From contig NZ_WTVQ01000044.1 of NCBI RefSeq assembly GCF_012910955.1, positions 1-41,320 on the forward strand: a stretch of DNA of 41,320 nucleotides, written 5' to 3'. The notes under the pieces were generated by a model. It was given only the letters and a program-made list of their open reading frames with translations. It had not been told where the DNA came from and did not search any database. Below are positions 7,343-17,133 of the stretch, piece by piece. Numbering within the stretch: position 1 is the stretch's first letter; each line of letters opens with the position of its first letter. Source of the stretch: Aromatoleum diolicum. Its GTDB lineage: Bacteria > Pseudomonadota > Gammaproteobacteria > Burkholderiales > Rhodocyclaceae. A program made the position numbers and the translations under genes.

Positions 7343-10300
7343 CTACGCACCCGGCGCAGGTTGGCCAGCGAATCCCGCTGAACGAGGCCTCAATACGGCC
7401 TCGTAATAGCTGAAGGCATCGCGCAGGTGCTCACGCAGCGCATTGTCATCCCAAGGCTTCGTCAGGAACTTATACAGCGCTCCGGTATTTACCGCCTGCA
7501 TGATCGATTCTAGCTCCGTGTAGCCGGATAGCACGATGCGCACCGTACTTGGATGCAGCACCTTGACCCGACCGAGGAACTCCGTCCCGTTCATTTCGGG
7601 CATTCGCTGGTCGGACAGGATCACCTGTACGGGTTCCTTGGCCAAGATCTCCAAGGCTTCCCGCGCGCTCCCAGCCGTCAGCACGCGATAGCCCTCGCCT
7701 CGCAGCAAACGCCGGATCGCGGAGAGGATGTTCGGCTCGTCATCGACGAGCAGCAGGGTTCGCGTGTCCGAAATTGGCGCCATCACCGGAAGACGTGTCC
7801 CCTGCCGCACAAGTTCGCAGAATTCGTCCGCAGGTAGTGGCTTGCTGAAAAGGTAGCCCTGCATCTTGTCGCAGCGATTTTTCCGCAGATAACTCAGTTG
7901 AGCTTCCGTCTCCACGCCTTCGGCGACCACATCAATGCCCATGCGATGGGCGAGAACGATCACCGATGTGGCGATAATTGCCGAGCTTGGATCGGAAACG
8001 ATATCGGTAACAAAGGACCGGTCAATTTTTAGTTGATCGATGGGAAAACGACTCAGGTAACCGAGGCTGGAATACCCCGTACCAAAGTCGTCGAGTGACA
8101 GTCGAACACCCAGCCTCTTCAAACGCGTCAAGCGCGTGACGGTCGCCTCGGGGCGCTCCATCAGCATGCTTTCGGTCAGTTCCAGCATCAACAACTCGGG
8201 TCGGATACCATAACGCGACAGCGCCTGCTGCACCGTCGATTCGAGATCCTCGCCGCAAAACTGCCGCGCCGAGACATTAACCGCGACACTTACATCGCCC
8301 AGCCCGGCGTCCGCCCATTCGCGCATCTGCCGGCATGTCTCTTCAATCACCCATGCCCCCAACGGCACGATTAGCCCACTGCGTTCCGCTTGCGGAATGA
8401 ATTGCAGGGGCGGCACCAAGCCATGCTCGGGTCGCTGCCAGCGCACAAGGGCTTCGGCCCCGCATACATGGCCACTGCAGATATCGACCTTGGGCTGAAA
8501 ATGCAGCACGAACTCGTGGCGCTCCAAGGCGCGTCGCAGCGCACCCTCGAGTTCCAGCGCACTCAAAGCCTGGCTATTGAGCTCACCGGTGTAATAGCTG
8601 AAATGATTACCCCCAAGGCCTTTCGCCTGATGTGCCGCAGCGTATGCCTTGTCGAGCAGCGCGACTGCCCCGTAGCCGTCCTCAGGGCACACGCTGATGC
8701 CGATGCAAGCGGTGAGGTAGACGTCATGATGTCCGACAACAGCGAATGGTGACTCCAGAAGCGTCTGCAAGTCACGCGTCATCCGCTCGGCATCACGAAA
8801 ATCCGATAGCCCTTCCATCACAACCGCAAATTGATCGCCGGCCAGGCGCGCGAGCGTATCTTCGCTCCGCAAACGCCCGCGCAGACGCTGCGCCACCGAC
8901 TGTAGCAAATGGTCACCCGCGGCATGACCCAAGCTGTCGTTCACATCTTTGAAACGGTCGAGATCGACGACAAGAACCGCGACACCATGGCCATGACGCT
9001 GCGCACGTTCGAGCGCATGTTCAAGGCGCAGCTCGAACAGGATCCGGTTGGGTAGCTCGGTGAGCAGGTCGAAGTGCGCCAGACGGCGCAGTTTCTCCTC
9101 ACTGTGCTTGAGTTCGGAAAGGTCGCTGGCAACGGCGACGTAATGGGTCGGTTGGCCGGCCCCATCACACACCGTACTAATCGATAACCACTGTGGACAC
9201 ACCTCGCCATCCTTGCGTCGGTTCCACACCTCCCCTTCCCAGAAACCGGTTGTGTTGACACACTCCCACATCGTCCGAAAGAACGCCTGATCGTGGCGAC
9301 CTGAGCGCTGAATGTTGGGATTCTTCCCGAGTACCTCCACCTCGGTGTATCCGCTCATGCGAGCAAAGGCGGGATTTACCGCGAGGATACGAGGCACGAG
9401 ATCGGTAATAATCAACGCCTCGCGACTACTTTCGAATGCAACGCCATAGAGGCGCAGGCGTTCCTGCGTTTCGCGCTCGGCAGTGATGTCGTTCCAGGAT
9501 CCGATCACCTGCAGGGGAAACTTCTCGCCGGCGGGCGTCAGCACGCGCTGCTGGTCGCGAATCCACCGGACCGTGCCGCTCCCGTCGTAAAACCGGTATT
9601 CGGTAACCAGGCTACCCTCCGCAAGCAGGCGCGGCACGAGTTCGGACAAACGGCCAAGGTCGTCCGGATGAACATGTGAGGGCCACCAGTCCGGCTGCAG
9701 ACACTCCTCGATCGGGTACCCCATCAGGCGCACGACATTCTCGCTAACCCAGGTCGGCACGAACCGCTCGCCCTCCGCGCGCAGCGTGTACACGATGGCC
9801 GGACTGGCCGCGAGTACGAGCCTCAGACGGTCGGCCATCGCGCGCTCACGAGCCTGTTCGCGCTGCAACAGTGCGCGCTGGTGGACCTTCTCAAGAACCT
9901 CTGGCAGGCGTTCAAGGAACGTACTGTTCCTTTCGATGCAATCGGCAACACCGAGGCGCATCGCGGCGACGACGACATGCTCGTCGCCCTGTTCCGTGGC
10001 CAGTACCACCGGAACCTGCAGCGCCCGTTCGACACGCACAGTCTTGAAAATCTCGAGCGCATCGGCCCCCTGGAGCCGATAATCTAGCAGCAGGATGTCA
10101 TAGGGCAGCGACGCCGCAGCGGATTCGGGAAGACGCGCCAAGACGTCAGGCCCCGTAGTAACGACTTCGAGTTCGATATGTGGCGCAATGCGCGTGAGCT
10201 GGCGACGCACCAGGTCGACATCGATAGGCCTGGCCCCCCCATACAAGACACGCAGAGAACTGCGCCTGATGGCCTCTCGCGCCCGCTGCCGAGTGACAAC

Positions 10301-10717
10301 CGCGGTGAGACTTGCCGCCAGACGATCGGTGTAATCACCACGTTTGGGAACGTAGTCGTCGGCACCTGCCTTGAGTGCAGCGAGAGCCGTGGCGTGGTCA
10401 CCCGACGCTGTAAGGATCACCACCGGCAGGGAGAGATCACGATCCCGCACATGGCGGAGCAACTCGAAGCCGCTCCCATCCGGCAATCGCAAGTCTACGA
10501 ACATGGCGTCGTACGGAGGAACTGGCGAGGCAAGGCAGACAAGCGCCTCGGCGACCGTACGGACGAATTGCAGCTGAACGCCGAGCATTTCCCGCTCGAG
10601 GGCGCGCCGCGCAAGTGTCGCATCCATCGAATTGTCTTCGACATAGAGCACGCGCGGGCTCTTCACCTGCTCTCCGCGTGCAACCCCGTTTTCGGCTTCG
10701 TCAGAATGTTCGTTCAT
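7343..10717 (-). CDS. REC-REC-PAS-PAS-GGDEF(degenerate)-EAL-REC regulator
   Basis: This protein of about 1124 residues is the last gene of the operon. Two receivers come first (FVDLRLPDGSG, LLLDYRLQGAD), then two PAS domains and a GGDEF domain whose signature is AGDQF (626-630), probably not an active cyclase. The EAL domain is intact: EAL at 755-757 (GAEALVRW), ELTESMLM, DDFGTGYSSL and EGVETEAQL. It should therefore cleave c-di-GMP. A third receiver at the C-terminus (ILSDQRMPEMNG, FLTKPWDDNAL) is of the KPWDD type. I prefer ATG 10717. A TTG at 10756 overlapping the upstream TGA is possible and would add 13 residues; neither has a strong ribosome site. The degenerate GGDEF may act as a GTP-sensing switch for EAL, as known in this family. 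Confidence 0.9.
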   Translation of the reverse strand: MNEHSDEAENGVARGEQVKSPRVLYVEDNSMDATLARRALEREMLGVQLQFVRTVAEALVCLASPVPPYDAMFVDLRLPDGSGFELLRHVRDRDLSLPVVILTASGDHATALAALKAGADDYVPKRGDYTDRLAASLTAVVTRQRAREAIRRSSLRVLYGGARPIDVDLVRRQLTRIAPHIELEVVTTGPDVLARLPESAAASLPYDILLLDYRLQGADALEIFKTVRVERALQVPVVLATEQGDEHVVVAAMRLGVADCIERNSTFLERLPEVLEKVHQRALLQREQARERAMADRLRLVLAASPAIVYTLRAEGERFVPTWVSENVVRLMGYPIEECLQPDWWPSHVHPDDLGRLSELVPRLLAEGSLVTEYRFYDGSGTVRWIRDQQRVLTPAGEKFPLQVIGSWNDITAERETQERLRLYGVAFESSREALIITDLVPRILAVNPAFARMSGYTEVEVLGKNPNIQRSGRHDQAFFRTMWECVNTTGFWEGEVWNRRKDGEVCPQWLSISTVCDGAGQPTHYVAVASDLSELKHSEEKLRRLAHFDLLTELPNRILFELRLEHALERAQRHGHGVAVLVVDLDRFKDVNDSLGHAAGDHLLQSVAQRLRGRLRSEDTLARLAGDQFAVVMEGLSDFRDAERMTRDLQTLLESPFAVVGHHDVYLTACIGISVCPEDGYGAVALLDKAYAAAHQAKGLGGNHFSYYTGELNSQALSALELEGALRRALERHEFVLHFQPKVDICSGHVCGAEALVRWQRPEHGLVPPLQFIPQAERSGLIVPLGAWVIEETCRQMREWADAGLGDVSVAVNVSARQFCGEDLESTVQQALSRYGIRPELLMLELTESMLMERPEATVTRLTRLKRLGVRLSLDDFGTGYSSLGYLSRFPIDQLKIDRSFVTDIVSDPSSAIIATSVIVLAHRMGIDVVAEGVETEAQLSYLRKNRCDKMQGYLFSKPLPADEFCELVRQGTRLPVMAPISDTRTLLLVDDEPNILSAIRRLLRGEGYRVLTAGSAREALEILAKEPVQVILSDQRMPEMNGTEFLGRVKVLHPSTVRIVLSGYTELESIMQAVNTGALYKFLTKPWDDNALREHLRDAFSYYEAVLRPRSAGFAGQPAPGA

Positions 10718-10752
10718 GATGGAACGTGACTCGAGTTTGTCCCCACCGCGTA

Positions 10753-12738
10753 TCAAGCCGCCGTTGGCATCAACGGAAGTTTAAGGAAAAAACAGGCCCC
10801 CCGCCCTATCTCGCCTTCCGCCCAAGCCTGCCCACCCATGCGCTGCATTGCCTTGCGCACGATGCCCAGGCCAACACCAGTGCCAGGGAAGTCGCCATTC
10901 GAATCGAGACGACTGAATACTTCGAACATTCTGTCATGAAACTTCATGTCGAAGCCAATGCCATTGTCTCGCACCCAGATGACGCACGAGGCAGGCCCGA
11001 TGTGCGCACCGATTTCGATTCGCGGCGGAGTAGCATGACTACTGAATTTCACCGCGTTGTCGATGACGTTGCGCAGCGCCATGCTCAGCCCGTTGGAATC
11101 GAGCGGCACGGTGACCCGCGGAATGTTTACGCTGACTTTGGCGCCCGTCTCGACAATAGCCGGTCGGCAATTCGCGAGAACGCCATCGACAAACGCCGGG
11201 AGGTCCGTTGGCGTCATCGCGATGGTCCCACGCTCGATGCGTGAATATGCGAGGAGGTCGTCGATCAGCTGATGCATTTGCATCGCGGCATGGTTGATCT
11301 GGCAGACAAAATCCCTGCCCTCTTCCACGAGTTGCTGACTGTACTCGGTCTCAAGGAGACGACTGTAGCCGATGATGCCGCGCAGCGGCGCCTTAAGGTC
11401 ATGTGACACTGCGTACGCAAACGACTCCAGCTCGCGATTGGCCTCGGCAAGTTGTCGGGTCCGTGCAATCACACGCTGTTCGAGTTGAGCGTTAAGTTCC
11501 CGAATGCGTTCCGACGCCTCGGCCTGCACCGCCCATCGATCGGCACGGCGTTGCTGGCGCAAGTACATCAAAATCAGCGCTGCGACCGCCGCGATTGCGC
11601 AAATGGTCACCAAACTCACCCACCAGACGAGGTTGCGCAGAGGGGCCATCACCTCTTCACGATCTACTTTCGCCACCAAGTGCCATGGAGTATCAGCGAT
11701 TGATCGTGTTGCGGCGAGCACGCTGACACCCCGGTAGTCGATGCCGGTCATGGTGAGCGGTTCACCATTGGCGATCGCCGCCGCAGCTGGCAGCCCATCG
11801 GTGGTGAGGGGCAAGCGCAGACTCAATGGGGCACCGACGCGATGACGCAGTTCATTGAGATACACTACCGAGTCGGCTTCACGACGGACCAGGAAACTTT
11901 CTGCTGTCGGACTGGGCGCGTGCCAACTCAAAATGAGTGGGTACAGCGCGCGATCCGGTTCAACGTGCAAGAGCACGAATGCAATCACGTTTTCGCTCGG
12001 CCGCTGAGGATTCCGGATCGGCACGATCCAGTCCAGGTGCAGCCGGTCGCTCTCATCCAGATACAAGTCACTACGTACCACGTCCCCGCGGACTCGTGCT
12101 TGAGCCATCAAGGATTGAATCGCTGCAGGCACCTCTCGGCGCGAGCCGCTCGCATAGACAGTTCGGCCATTCGCGTCGAGGAGCACGACGCCCTCATAGT
12201 GAAGCGAGCTTTGCATCGAACTGAGCCGGTCTTGGACCAGGTCGCGCTCTGCGGCTACCCCGCTGTTGAGCCATCGTGCGAGCCGCAGAGCGAACCCCGA
12301 GGACTGTGCCAGCGCGCGACCGTCACCATCCCGTTCAGCGAGCCAGCTCTGAATCTGCCGGGCCTTGAGTTCGGCGACGGTCTGCAGGTTGGCGTAGGCT
12401 TCAAGCTCGATTTGCCGCCCATGGAGACGCACCACCGCGACCCCGATCACGGGCACCACCAGGGCGAGCCCCAGAAATGCAGTGAGTACGACACCGAGTC
12501 GAGGGCGTCGTCGCTCCTCCTCGGCCTCGAGGGTACTTAGTCGCCACGAGTCGAGCAGCAGGTACAGCAGGAGCGTTGTCACCGCGACATAGACGAACCC
12601 CTTCGCGGAGCCGATCTGCATCCGTAGAGTCGAGTCCTCGACCAGGATGCTCAGTAACGTATCGGAAGAAGCGATCCATAGACCTGCAAAAAGAGCATAG
12701 GTCAGCGTAATGACTACGACAGTACGACGGCGGGACAT
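10753..12738 (-). CDS. Membrane histidine kinase with periplasmic sensor and phytochrome-type HisKA
   Basis: This 661-residue kinase has N-terminal helices (VVVITLTYALFAGLW, then FVYVAVTTLLLYLLL, then VVLTAFLGLALVVPVIG). An extracytoplasmic domain of about 270 residues resembles a Cache sensor (GVVLLDANGRTVYAS). A further helix (VSLVTICAIAAVAALI) and a coiled coil lead to the kinase core. His446 lies in YAVSHDLKAPLRGI, a form common in bacteriophytochrome-like kinases. The ATP domain has NVIDNAVKFS, DNGIGFD and GTGVGLGI. ATG 12738 is chosen; a GTG at 12768 would add 10 residues. It follows the soluble kinase by about 50 bases, and its TGA is some 35 bases before the next start. It is the operon's likely external sensor. 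Confidence 0.88.
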   Translation of the reverse strand: MSRRRTVVVITLTYALFAGLWIASSDTLLSILVEDSTLRMQIGSAKGFVYVAVTTLLLYLLLDSWRLSTLEAEEERRRPRLGVVLTAFLGLALVVPVIGVAVVRLHGRQIELEAYANLQTVAELKARQIQSWLAERDGDGRALAQSSGFALRLARWLNSGVAAERDLVQDRLSSMQSSLHYEGVVLLDANGRTVYASGSRREVPAAIQSLMAQARVRGDVVRSDLYLDESDRLHLDWIVPIRNPQRPSENVIAFVLLHVEPDRALYPLILSWHAPSPTAESFLVRREADSVVYLNELRHRVGAPLSLRLPLTTDGLPAAAAIANGEPLTMTGIDYRGVSVLAATRSIADTPWHLVAKVDREEVMAPLRNLVWWVSLVTICAIAAVAALILMYLRQQRRADRWAVQAEASERIRELNAQLEQRVIARTRQLAEANRELESFAYAVSHDLKAPLRGIIGYSRLLETEYSQQLVEEGRDFVCQINHAAMQMHQLIDDLLAYSRIERGTIAMTPTDLPAFVDGVLANCRPAIVETGAKVSVNIPRVTVPLDSNGLSMALRNVIDNAVKFSSHATPPRIEIGAHIGPASCVIWVRDNGIGFDMKFHDRMFEVFSRLDSNGDFPGTGVGLGIVRKAMQRMGGQAWAEGEIGRGACFFLKLPLMPTAA

Positions 12739-12789
12739 GGCGGACTCGGTTTGGCTCGGAGGCGTCACCGCGCTTGGCCGACGGACGGA

Positions 12790-13686
12790 TCAGTCACTGC
12801 GTTCGGACGCCTCGCCGACAGGAAGGCTCAGGCGAAAGGTCGTTCCTTCGCCGACCGCGCTTCGCATCACGAGGCTGCCGCCATGGCGCTGCACAATATC
12901 ACGGGAGATCGACAGTCCGAGCCCCGTTCCCTTGCCAACAGGTTTGGTCGTGAAGAAGGGCTCGAACACCCGAGCCTGAAATTCCGGCGGAATCCCCTTG
13001 CCTGTATCGCAGATTTCGATCCACACGAGATTCCCTTCGGCGCCGGTACGTAGCGTAATGGTCCCGACGGAGTCGATCGCCTGCGCCGCATTCACCAGCA
13101 GGTTCATGAACACCTGGTTGATCTGCGCTGGCACGCAACTTACAAGAGGAAGCTCGCCGAACACGCGTACGACCTCGGCTTTGTACTTGATCTCGTTGCG
13201 AATGACGTTGAGGGTACTCTCGAGGCAGCGATGCAGGTCCGCCTGTTCGCGCTGCCCGTCATCGATACGCGAGAAATCCTTGAGATCATTGATGATCCCC
13301 TTGACGCGCGCGAGCCCCTCAATCGATTCGCGCAGCAGATCCGGAATGTCTTGTCGCAGATACTCAAGTTCGGTCTCGCGGGCGAGATTTTCCACCTCGA
13401 CCCGCGAAGGATGTTCCGCGGGCAACGCCTCTTGCATCCGCGCGTAGGCATCGAGGATCGCGAAGAGGCGCTCGATATAGTTTTGTAACGAGCCGAGATT
13501 CGAGCTGACGAAACCCACGGGATTGTTGATCTCGTGAGCAATCCCGGCAGCCAGCAGGCCCACAGCCGCCAACTTCTCCGACTGGAGAAGTTGGCCTTCG
13601 GTCTGTCTGAGCCGTTCCAGCACCTGCTGCTCATCGAGGGCGTTGCCGCTCGGCGACTGAAATACCTGTGCGCTGCCTTGAATCAT
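12790..13686 (-). CDS. Soluble histidine kinase (HisKA-HATPase)
   Basis: This is a compact 298-residue cytosolic kinase with no sensor domain, only a short coiled N-terminus. His51 lies in [18 protein letters not shown]. The ATP domain shows NLLVNAAQAI, DTGKGIP and [12 protein letters not shown] strong AGGAGGGG ribosome site precedes ATG 13686, and the gap to the ATPase fusion upstream is 12 bases. The core closely matches the kinase at 20377-22053 (shared [19 protein letters not shown] and ITLRTG), so the two are paralogues from a local duplication. With no input domain it probably reads another operon product, perhaps MglA or the ATPase fusion. That last point is inference. Confidence 0.9.
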   Translation of the reverse strand: MIQGSAQVFQSPSGNALDEQQVLERLRQTEGQLLQSEKLAAVGLLAAGIAHEINNPVGFVSSNLGSLQNYIERLFAILDAYARMQEALPAEHPSRVEVENLARETELEYLRQDIPDLLRESIEGLARVKGIINDLKDFSRIDDGQREQADLHRCLESTLNVIRNEIKYKAEVVRVFGELPLVSCVPAQINQVFMNLLVNAAQAIDSVGTITLRTGAEGNLVWIEICDTGKGIPPEFQARVFEPFFTTKPVGKGTGLGLSISRDIVQRHGGSLVMRSAVGEGTTFRLSLPVGEASERSD

Positions 13687-13698
13687 TTTGCGCCCCTC

Positions 13699-15939
13699 CT
13701 ATTCCGGTTCCGGGCCGAGCACCCGCAGCACTTCCTCGAGCGTTGTGTCGCCACGCCCCACTTTGCCCCAGGCATCTTCCCACAGCGATTCATGGCCGCC
13801 GGCGCGCGCATGCGCGGCAAGCTCCTTCGTGCTCGCACCGCGGGCAATCAGATCGCGCATCATCTCGTCGGGCAGTAGAATTTCATATAGAGCGAGGCGG
13901 CCTCGATAGCCGGTTCCGTCACATTCGACACATCCGGCTCCGACGAAGCTCGCGGGTGGCGCATTACGAAAGCGTGGCCCAAGCCGGGTCAACGTAGCCG
14001 GGTCGGCCGGCTGACTCTGACGGCAGTGCCGGCAAATTCGCCTCACCAGGCGTTGCGCAATCACACCCTCGAGCGCACTGGCAATGATGAACGGCTTGAG
14101 TCCCAGGTCGAGTAGGCGCGCGATGGTAGCCATCGCCGAATTGGTGTGAAGCGTCGATAGCACCTGGTGTCCGGTCAACGCCGCATGGAACGCAACTTCG
14201 GCGGTTTCGAGGTCACGGATCTCACCAATCAGCAACACATCAGGATCCTGCCGAAGGATCGAGCGCAACACGACAGGAAAAGTGAGGCCGATTTTTTCCT
14301 TCACCAGCACCTGTCCGGCATTGTCGAGGTAGTACTCGACGGGATCTTCAATCGTAATGTAATTCTTGGCAGGCGATGCATTGGCCTGCAGGAGCGAATA
14401 CAGGGTCGTGGTTTTGCCACTGCCGGTCGGTCCGGTGGCCAGGAGCAGCCCCTGGGGCTTATCCACCATGACGCGCACTTTAGCCAGCCCTGCGTCGCCG
14501 AAGCCGAGTCCGACAAGATTCAGAACAGCCGAGTTGCGGTCCAGAATCCGCATCACCACTTTTTCGCCGTTGATGGTCGGGAGCGTGGAAATCCGCAGAT
14601 CGACAATGCGCAGTGGTGACTTCACCGTAAGCCGACCGTCCTGCGGGCGGCGGCGTTCCGAGATGTCGAGTTCAGCCATGATCTTGAGGCGCGACACCAA
14701 GGGACTGTGCAGTGCATGCGGAATCTGGATCTTGTCCTGCAACACCCCATCGATTCGTAACCGCACCACGACGTTCTTGGTGCGCGGCTGAATGTGGATG
14801 TCCGAGGCGCCAAGCCGCATGGCTTCGAGAATGATCGCGTTGACTAGCCGGATTGCAGGCGGATCATTGGTCGACGCCAGTAGTTCGTCCAGCGGAACAT
14901 CCTCGACGTCGTCAATGACGACCTCAATACCCTCATAGGGATCCACAGTGCCAACCATCGTCGCCAGATCGCGGATGTCCAGGTTGTCGCCGCGCTCGCC
15001 ATACACCTCGGCTATCTTCGCGCGGATCGCTTCGCTGTCGGCCATCACGACCTTGAGGTCAAGCCCGGCAGTAAAGCGAACATCGTCGATCAGGCCCGAA
15101 TCCATCGGATCTGCCACCGCCAGGAGTAGGCGCCGCCCTTCAAGTTTGAGTGGGACCACCAACTGTTTCTCACAGAACCCCCGGGGGATCAGATCGGTGA
15201 CCGCAGTATCGACCCGGAACTCCGCAAGTGAAACCTCCTCGACCAGAAGATCTTCGCGAAGAATCTTGCGCAAACTCTTCTCGGTCACCCATCCGCGCTC
15301 GAGGAGGATCTTGATCAGCGGTTCCTTTTGCAGCCCCTGCTGGCGTGTGAGCTCCTGGAGCTGCGCACTGGTGAGGAGATTTTTCTTGTGGAGCATCATC
15401 CCCAGCTGGCTGCGGTTGGACACTGCCAAGCGAGACAGGGCCGAGATCTCCTTGGTCTTTTTTGCGTTCTCCTGAGTTAATGCACGGTTTTTCTGGACGA
15501 GATCGAATTGCTCGAGGGCGAGCGAGACGGTGACACGCAGATCGTCGTCGTTCCAGGGCTTGAGGATGAATTTGTAGACGGCCCCTTCATTGATGGCCCC
15601 CATCACGGCGCCCGTATCCGCATGGCCGGTGAGCATGATGCGGATCGTGTCGGGATAGAGCGTCTTGACCTGTTTGAGCAATTCGGCGCCGTTGATGCCC
15701 GGCATCATGTAATCGCTGATGATCACCTGTGCGGGTGCTTCGCGCAGCCGCGCTAATGCCTCGTTGCCGTTGCTCGCCGTGACAATCTCGTACGCTTCGG
15801 CACGGAACGTACGCGTGAGCGCCTTCAAGATCGCCGGTTCGTCGTCGACGATCATCAGGCGGTACCGCATTGGGGTTGCCGCCCCGCTGCTCGCGGGCGC
15901 CTCGTTCTTACCAGTGAAATAGGCGGCGTAATTGGTCAT
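13699..15939 (-). CDS. Response-regulator receiver fused to MshEN and GspE/PilB-type secretion ATPase
   Basis: This 746-residue fusion begins with a receiver (about 26-140) with its Asp in IISDYMMPGING and the KPWNDDDL motif. A linker follows, then a T2SSE-N/MshEN-type segment (about 180-310, QLGMMLHKKNLLTSAQLQEL). A full GspE/PilB ATPase follows: Walker A GPTGSGKTTT at about 503-512, IEDPVEYY, Walker B LLIGEIRD, the His box HQVLSTLHTN, and a zinc site (CRHC near 635, CVEC near 669). Such ATPases power type IV pilus or type II secretion pseudopilus assembly. MshEN domains bind c-di-GMP in MshE, but the first Arg of the RLG motif is Gln here. No pilin, PilC or PilT gene is present, so it must act on a machine encoded elsewhere. 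The receiver suggests phosphorylation controls the motor. Confidence 0.9.
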   Translation of the reverse strand: MTNYAAYFTGKNEAPASSGAATPMRYRLMIVDDEPAILKALTRTFRAEAYEIVTASNGNEALARLREAPAQVIISDYMMPGINGAELLKQVKTLYPDTIRIMLTGHADTGAVMGAINEGAVYKFILKPWNDDDLRVTVSLALEQFDLVQKNRALTQENAKKTKEISALSRLAVSNRSQLGMMLHKKNLLTSAQLQELTRQQGLQKEPLIKILLERGWVTEKSLRKILREDLLVEEVSLAEFRVDTAVTDLIPRGFCEKQLVVPLKLEGRRLLLAVADPMDSGLIDDVRFTAGLDLKVVMADSEAIRAKIAEVYGERGDNLDIRDLATMVGTVDPYEGIEVVIDDVEDVPLDELLASTNDPPAIRLVNAIILEAMRLGASDIHIQPRTKNVVVRLRIDGVLQDKIQIPHALHSPLVSRLKIMAELDISERRRPQDGRLTVKSPLRIVDLRISTLPTINGEKVVMRILDRNSAVLNLVGLGFGDAGLAKVRVMVDKPQGLLLATGPTGSGKTTTLYSLLQANASPAKNYITIEDPVEYYLDNAGQVLVKEKIGLTFPVVLRSILRQDPDVLLIGEIRDLETAEVAFHAALTGHQVLSTLHTNSAMATIARLLDLGLKPFIIASALEGVIAQRLVRRICRHCRQSQPADPATLTRLGPRFRNAPPASFVGAGCVECDGTGYRGRLALYEILLPDEMMRDLIARGASTKELAAHARAGGHESLWEDAWGKVGRGDTTLEEVLRVLGPEPE

Positions 15940-15945
15940 GTGCGG

Positions 15946-17133
15946 TCACACGGGGAGATTGACGGTAACGCGGGTTCCGCCGTGGGGCGGGCAGATTACC
16001 GTTACCGTTCCGCTATGCGCGAGAATTATGTCACGGGCAACGGTCAAGCCAAGCCCGGTGCCACTGCCAACGCCACGGGTGGTAAAGAAGGGGTCGAAGA
16101 TCCGCGCCCGAATCTCGTCGGGTATCCCCGGTCCTGTGTCAGTGACTTCCACCGAAATCGAGGTCCCGTCTGTCCGCGTATGCACGGTTACGATTCCCCC
16201 GTCGCCTACCGCCAGCAAGGCATTCTGAAGTATGTTCAGGAACGCCTGATTGAGGTGTCCGGGCAAGCACAACAACGGGGGCAAGGGGGCGAAGTCCGTA
16301 CTCAGCGTAATCGATGGCGGCTTCTGCCCGACCAGGACCGTCAGCAGGGTTTCCAACTGCGCATTGAGGTCGACCACCTGCTCCTCAGGCTGATCGACAC
16401 TCGAAAACCCCTTCAAATCCTTGACGATCCGCGCAATGCGGTCAATGCCGACACGCGAATCCTTCAGCAATTCCACGAAATCCTTAAACAGGAAGTCGAG
16501 ATCGCGTGCCTGCCAGTCGGTCGAAGGGACCACGCTGCGCAAATCCTCCAGGCTCTGCAGATAGCGCTCGGCCGCCGACAAATTGCTGCTGATGAAACCA
16601 AGTGGGTTGTTGATTTCGTGCGCCACACCGGCCGCCAACTGGCCAATCGACGCAAGACGTTCGGCCTGATAGAGCTGGAGTTGGCGTTCATCAATGATTT
16701 TGATCTGCTCTTTGACCTTGGCGTCGAGCGTAGCCGCCAATTCACGATATTTTGCTTCAGACGCCTTGAGCGCCTCATTCTGCTGCTGGAGCTTCGCGTA
16801 ATCGGCGCGAACGGCTTCGAGATGCAGATCGGAAACCATGCGCAGGCGAGCGCGCGACAATAGCCCCCAACGGACGGTCCGCGCAGCGCCGGAGAGGGAA
16901 TCCTGAGGACAGTCGGCCTCAAGGAAGCCGACCGGCTCCAATTCGAGAACCAACGGGGTTCGGCACCCACCAACGACGTGCGCGGCGCTGCCAAAAGCGT
17001 TGCATCTTTCGTCAAGCATCGCCACCGGCGTTCCCAGCAGTGCCGTCAGTGTTCGGCAAAGTTCGTCCGCATCTCGCGTGCTGAGAAGCTCACCCAATGA
17101 AAAATCACGGTCGAAACCGACCATGTCGGTCAT
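15946..17133 (-). CDS. Soluble histidine kinase with unassigned N-terminal domain
   Basis: This 395-residue protein has about 105 N-terminal residues that I do not assign (ELCRTLTALLGTPVAMLDER; four Cys, including one in the GGCRTP turn). They resemble small ligand or redox sensor folds. A coiled coil (about 108-155) joins this to HisKA with His172 in [16 protein letters not shown]. The ATP domain has NILQNALLAV, DTGPGIP and GSGTGLGLTVA. Its ATG overlaps the TGA of the MglA gene (ATGA), so translation is coupled. Six bases separate its stop from the ATPase fusion start. It is placed between GTPase and motor and is a good candidate kinase for the fusion's receiver. Confidence 0.88.
   Translation of the reverse strand: MTDMVGFDRDFSLGELLSTRDADELCRTLTALLGTPVAMLDERCNAFGSAAHVVGGCRTPLVLELEPVGFLEADCPQDSLSGAARTVRWGLLSRARLRMVSDLHLEAVRADYAKLQQQNEALKASEAKYRELAATLDAKVKEQIKIIDERQLQLYQAERLASIGQLAAGVAHEINNPLGFISSNLSAAERYLQSLEDLRSVVPSTDWQARDLDFLFKDFVELLKDSRVGIDRIARIVKDLKGFSSVDQPEEQVVDLNAQLETLLTVLVGQKPPSITLSTDFAPLPPLLCLPGHLNQAFLNILQNALLAVGDGGIVTVHTRTDGTSISVEVTDTGPGIPDEIRARIFDPFFTTRGVGSGTGLGLTVARDIILAHSGTVTVICPPHGGTRVTVNLPV

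Noticed and set aside
10717-10756. TTG start at 10756 for the REC-REC-PAS-GGDEF-EAL gene
   Set aside because: It would give a TTGA overlap with the upstream stop, but no ribosome site supports it; ATG 10717 is kept as the safer choice.
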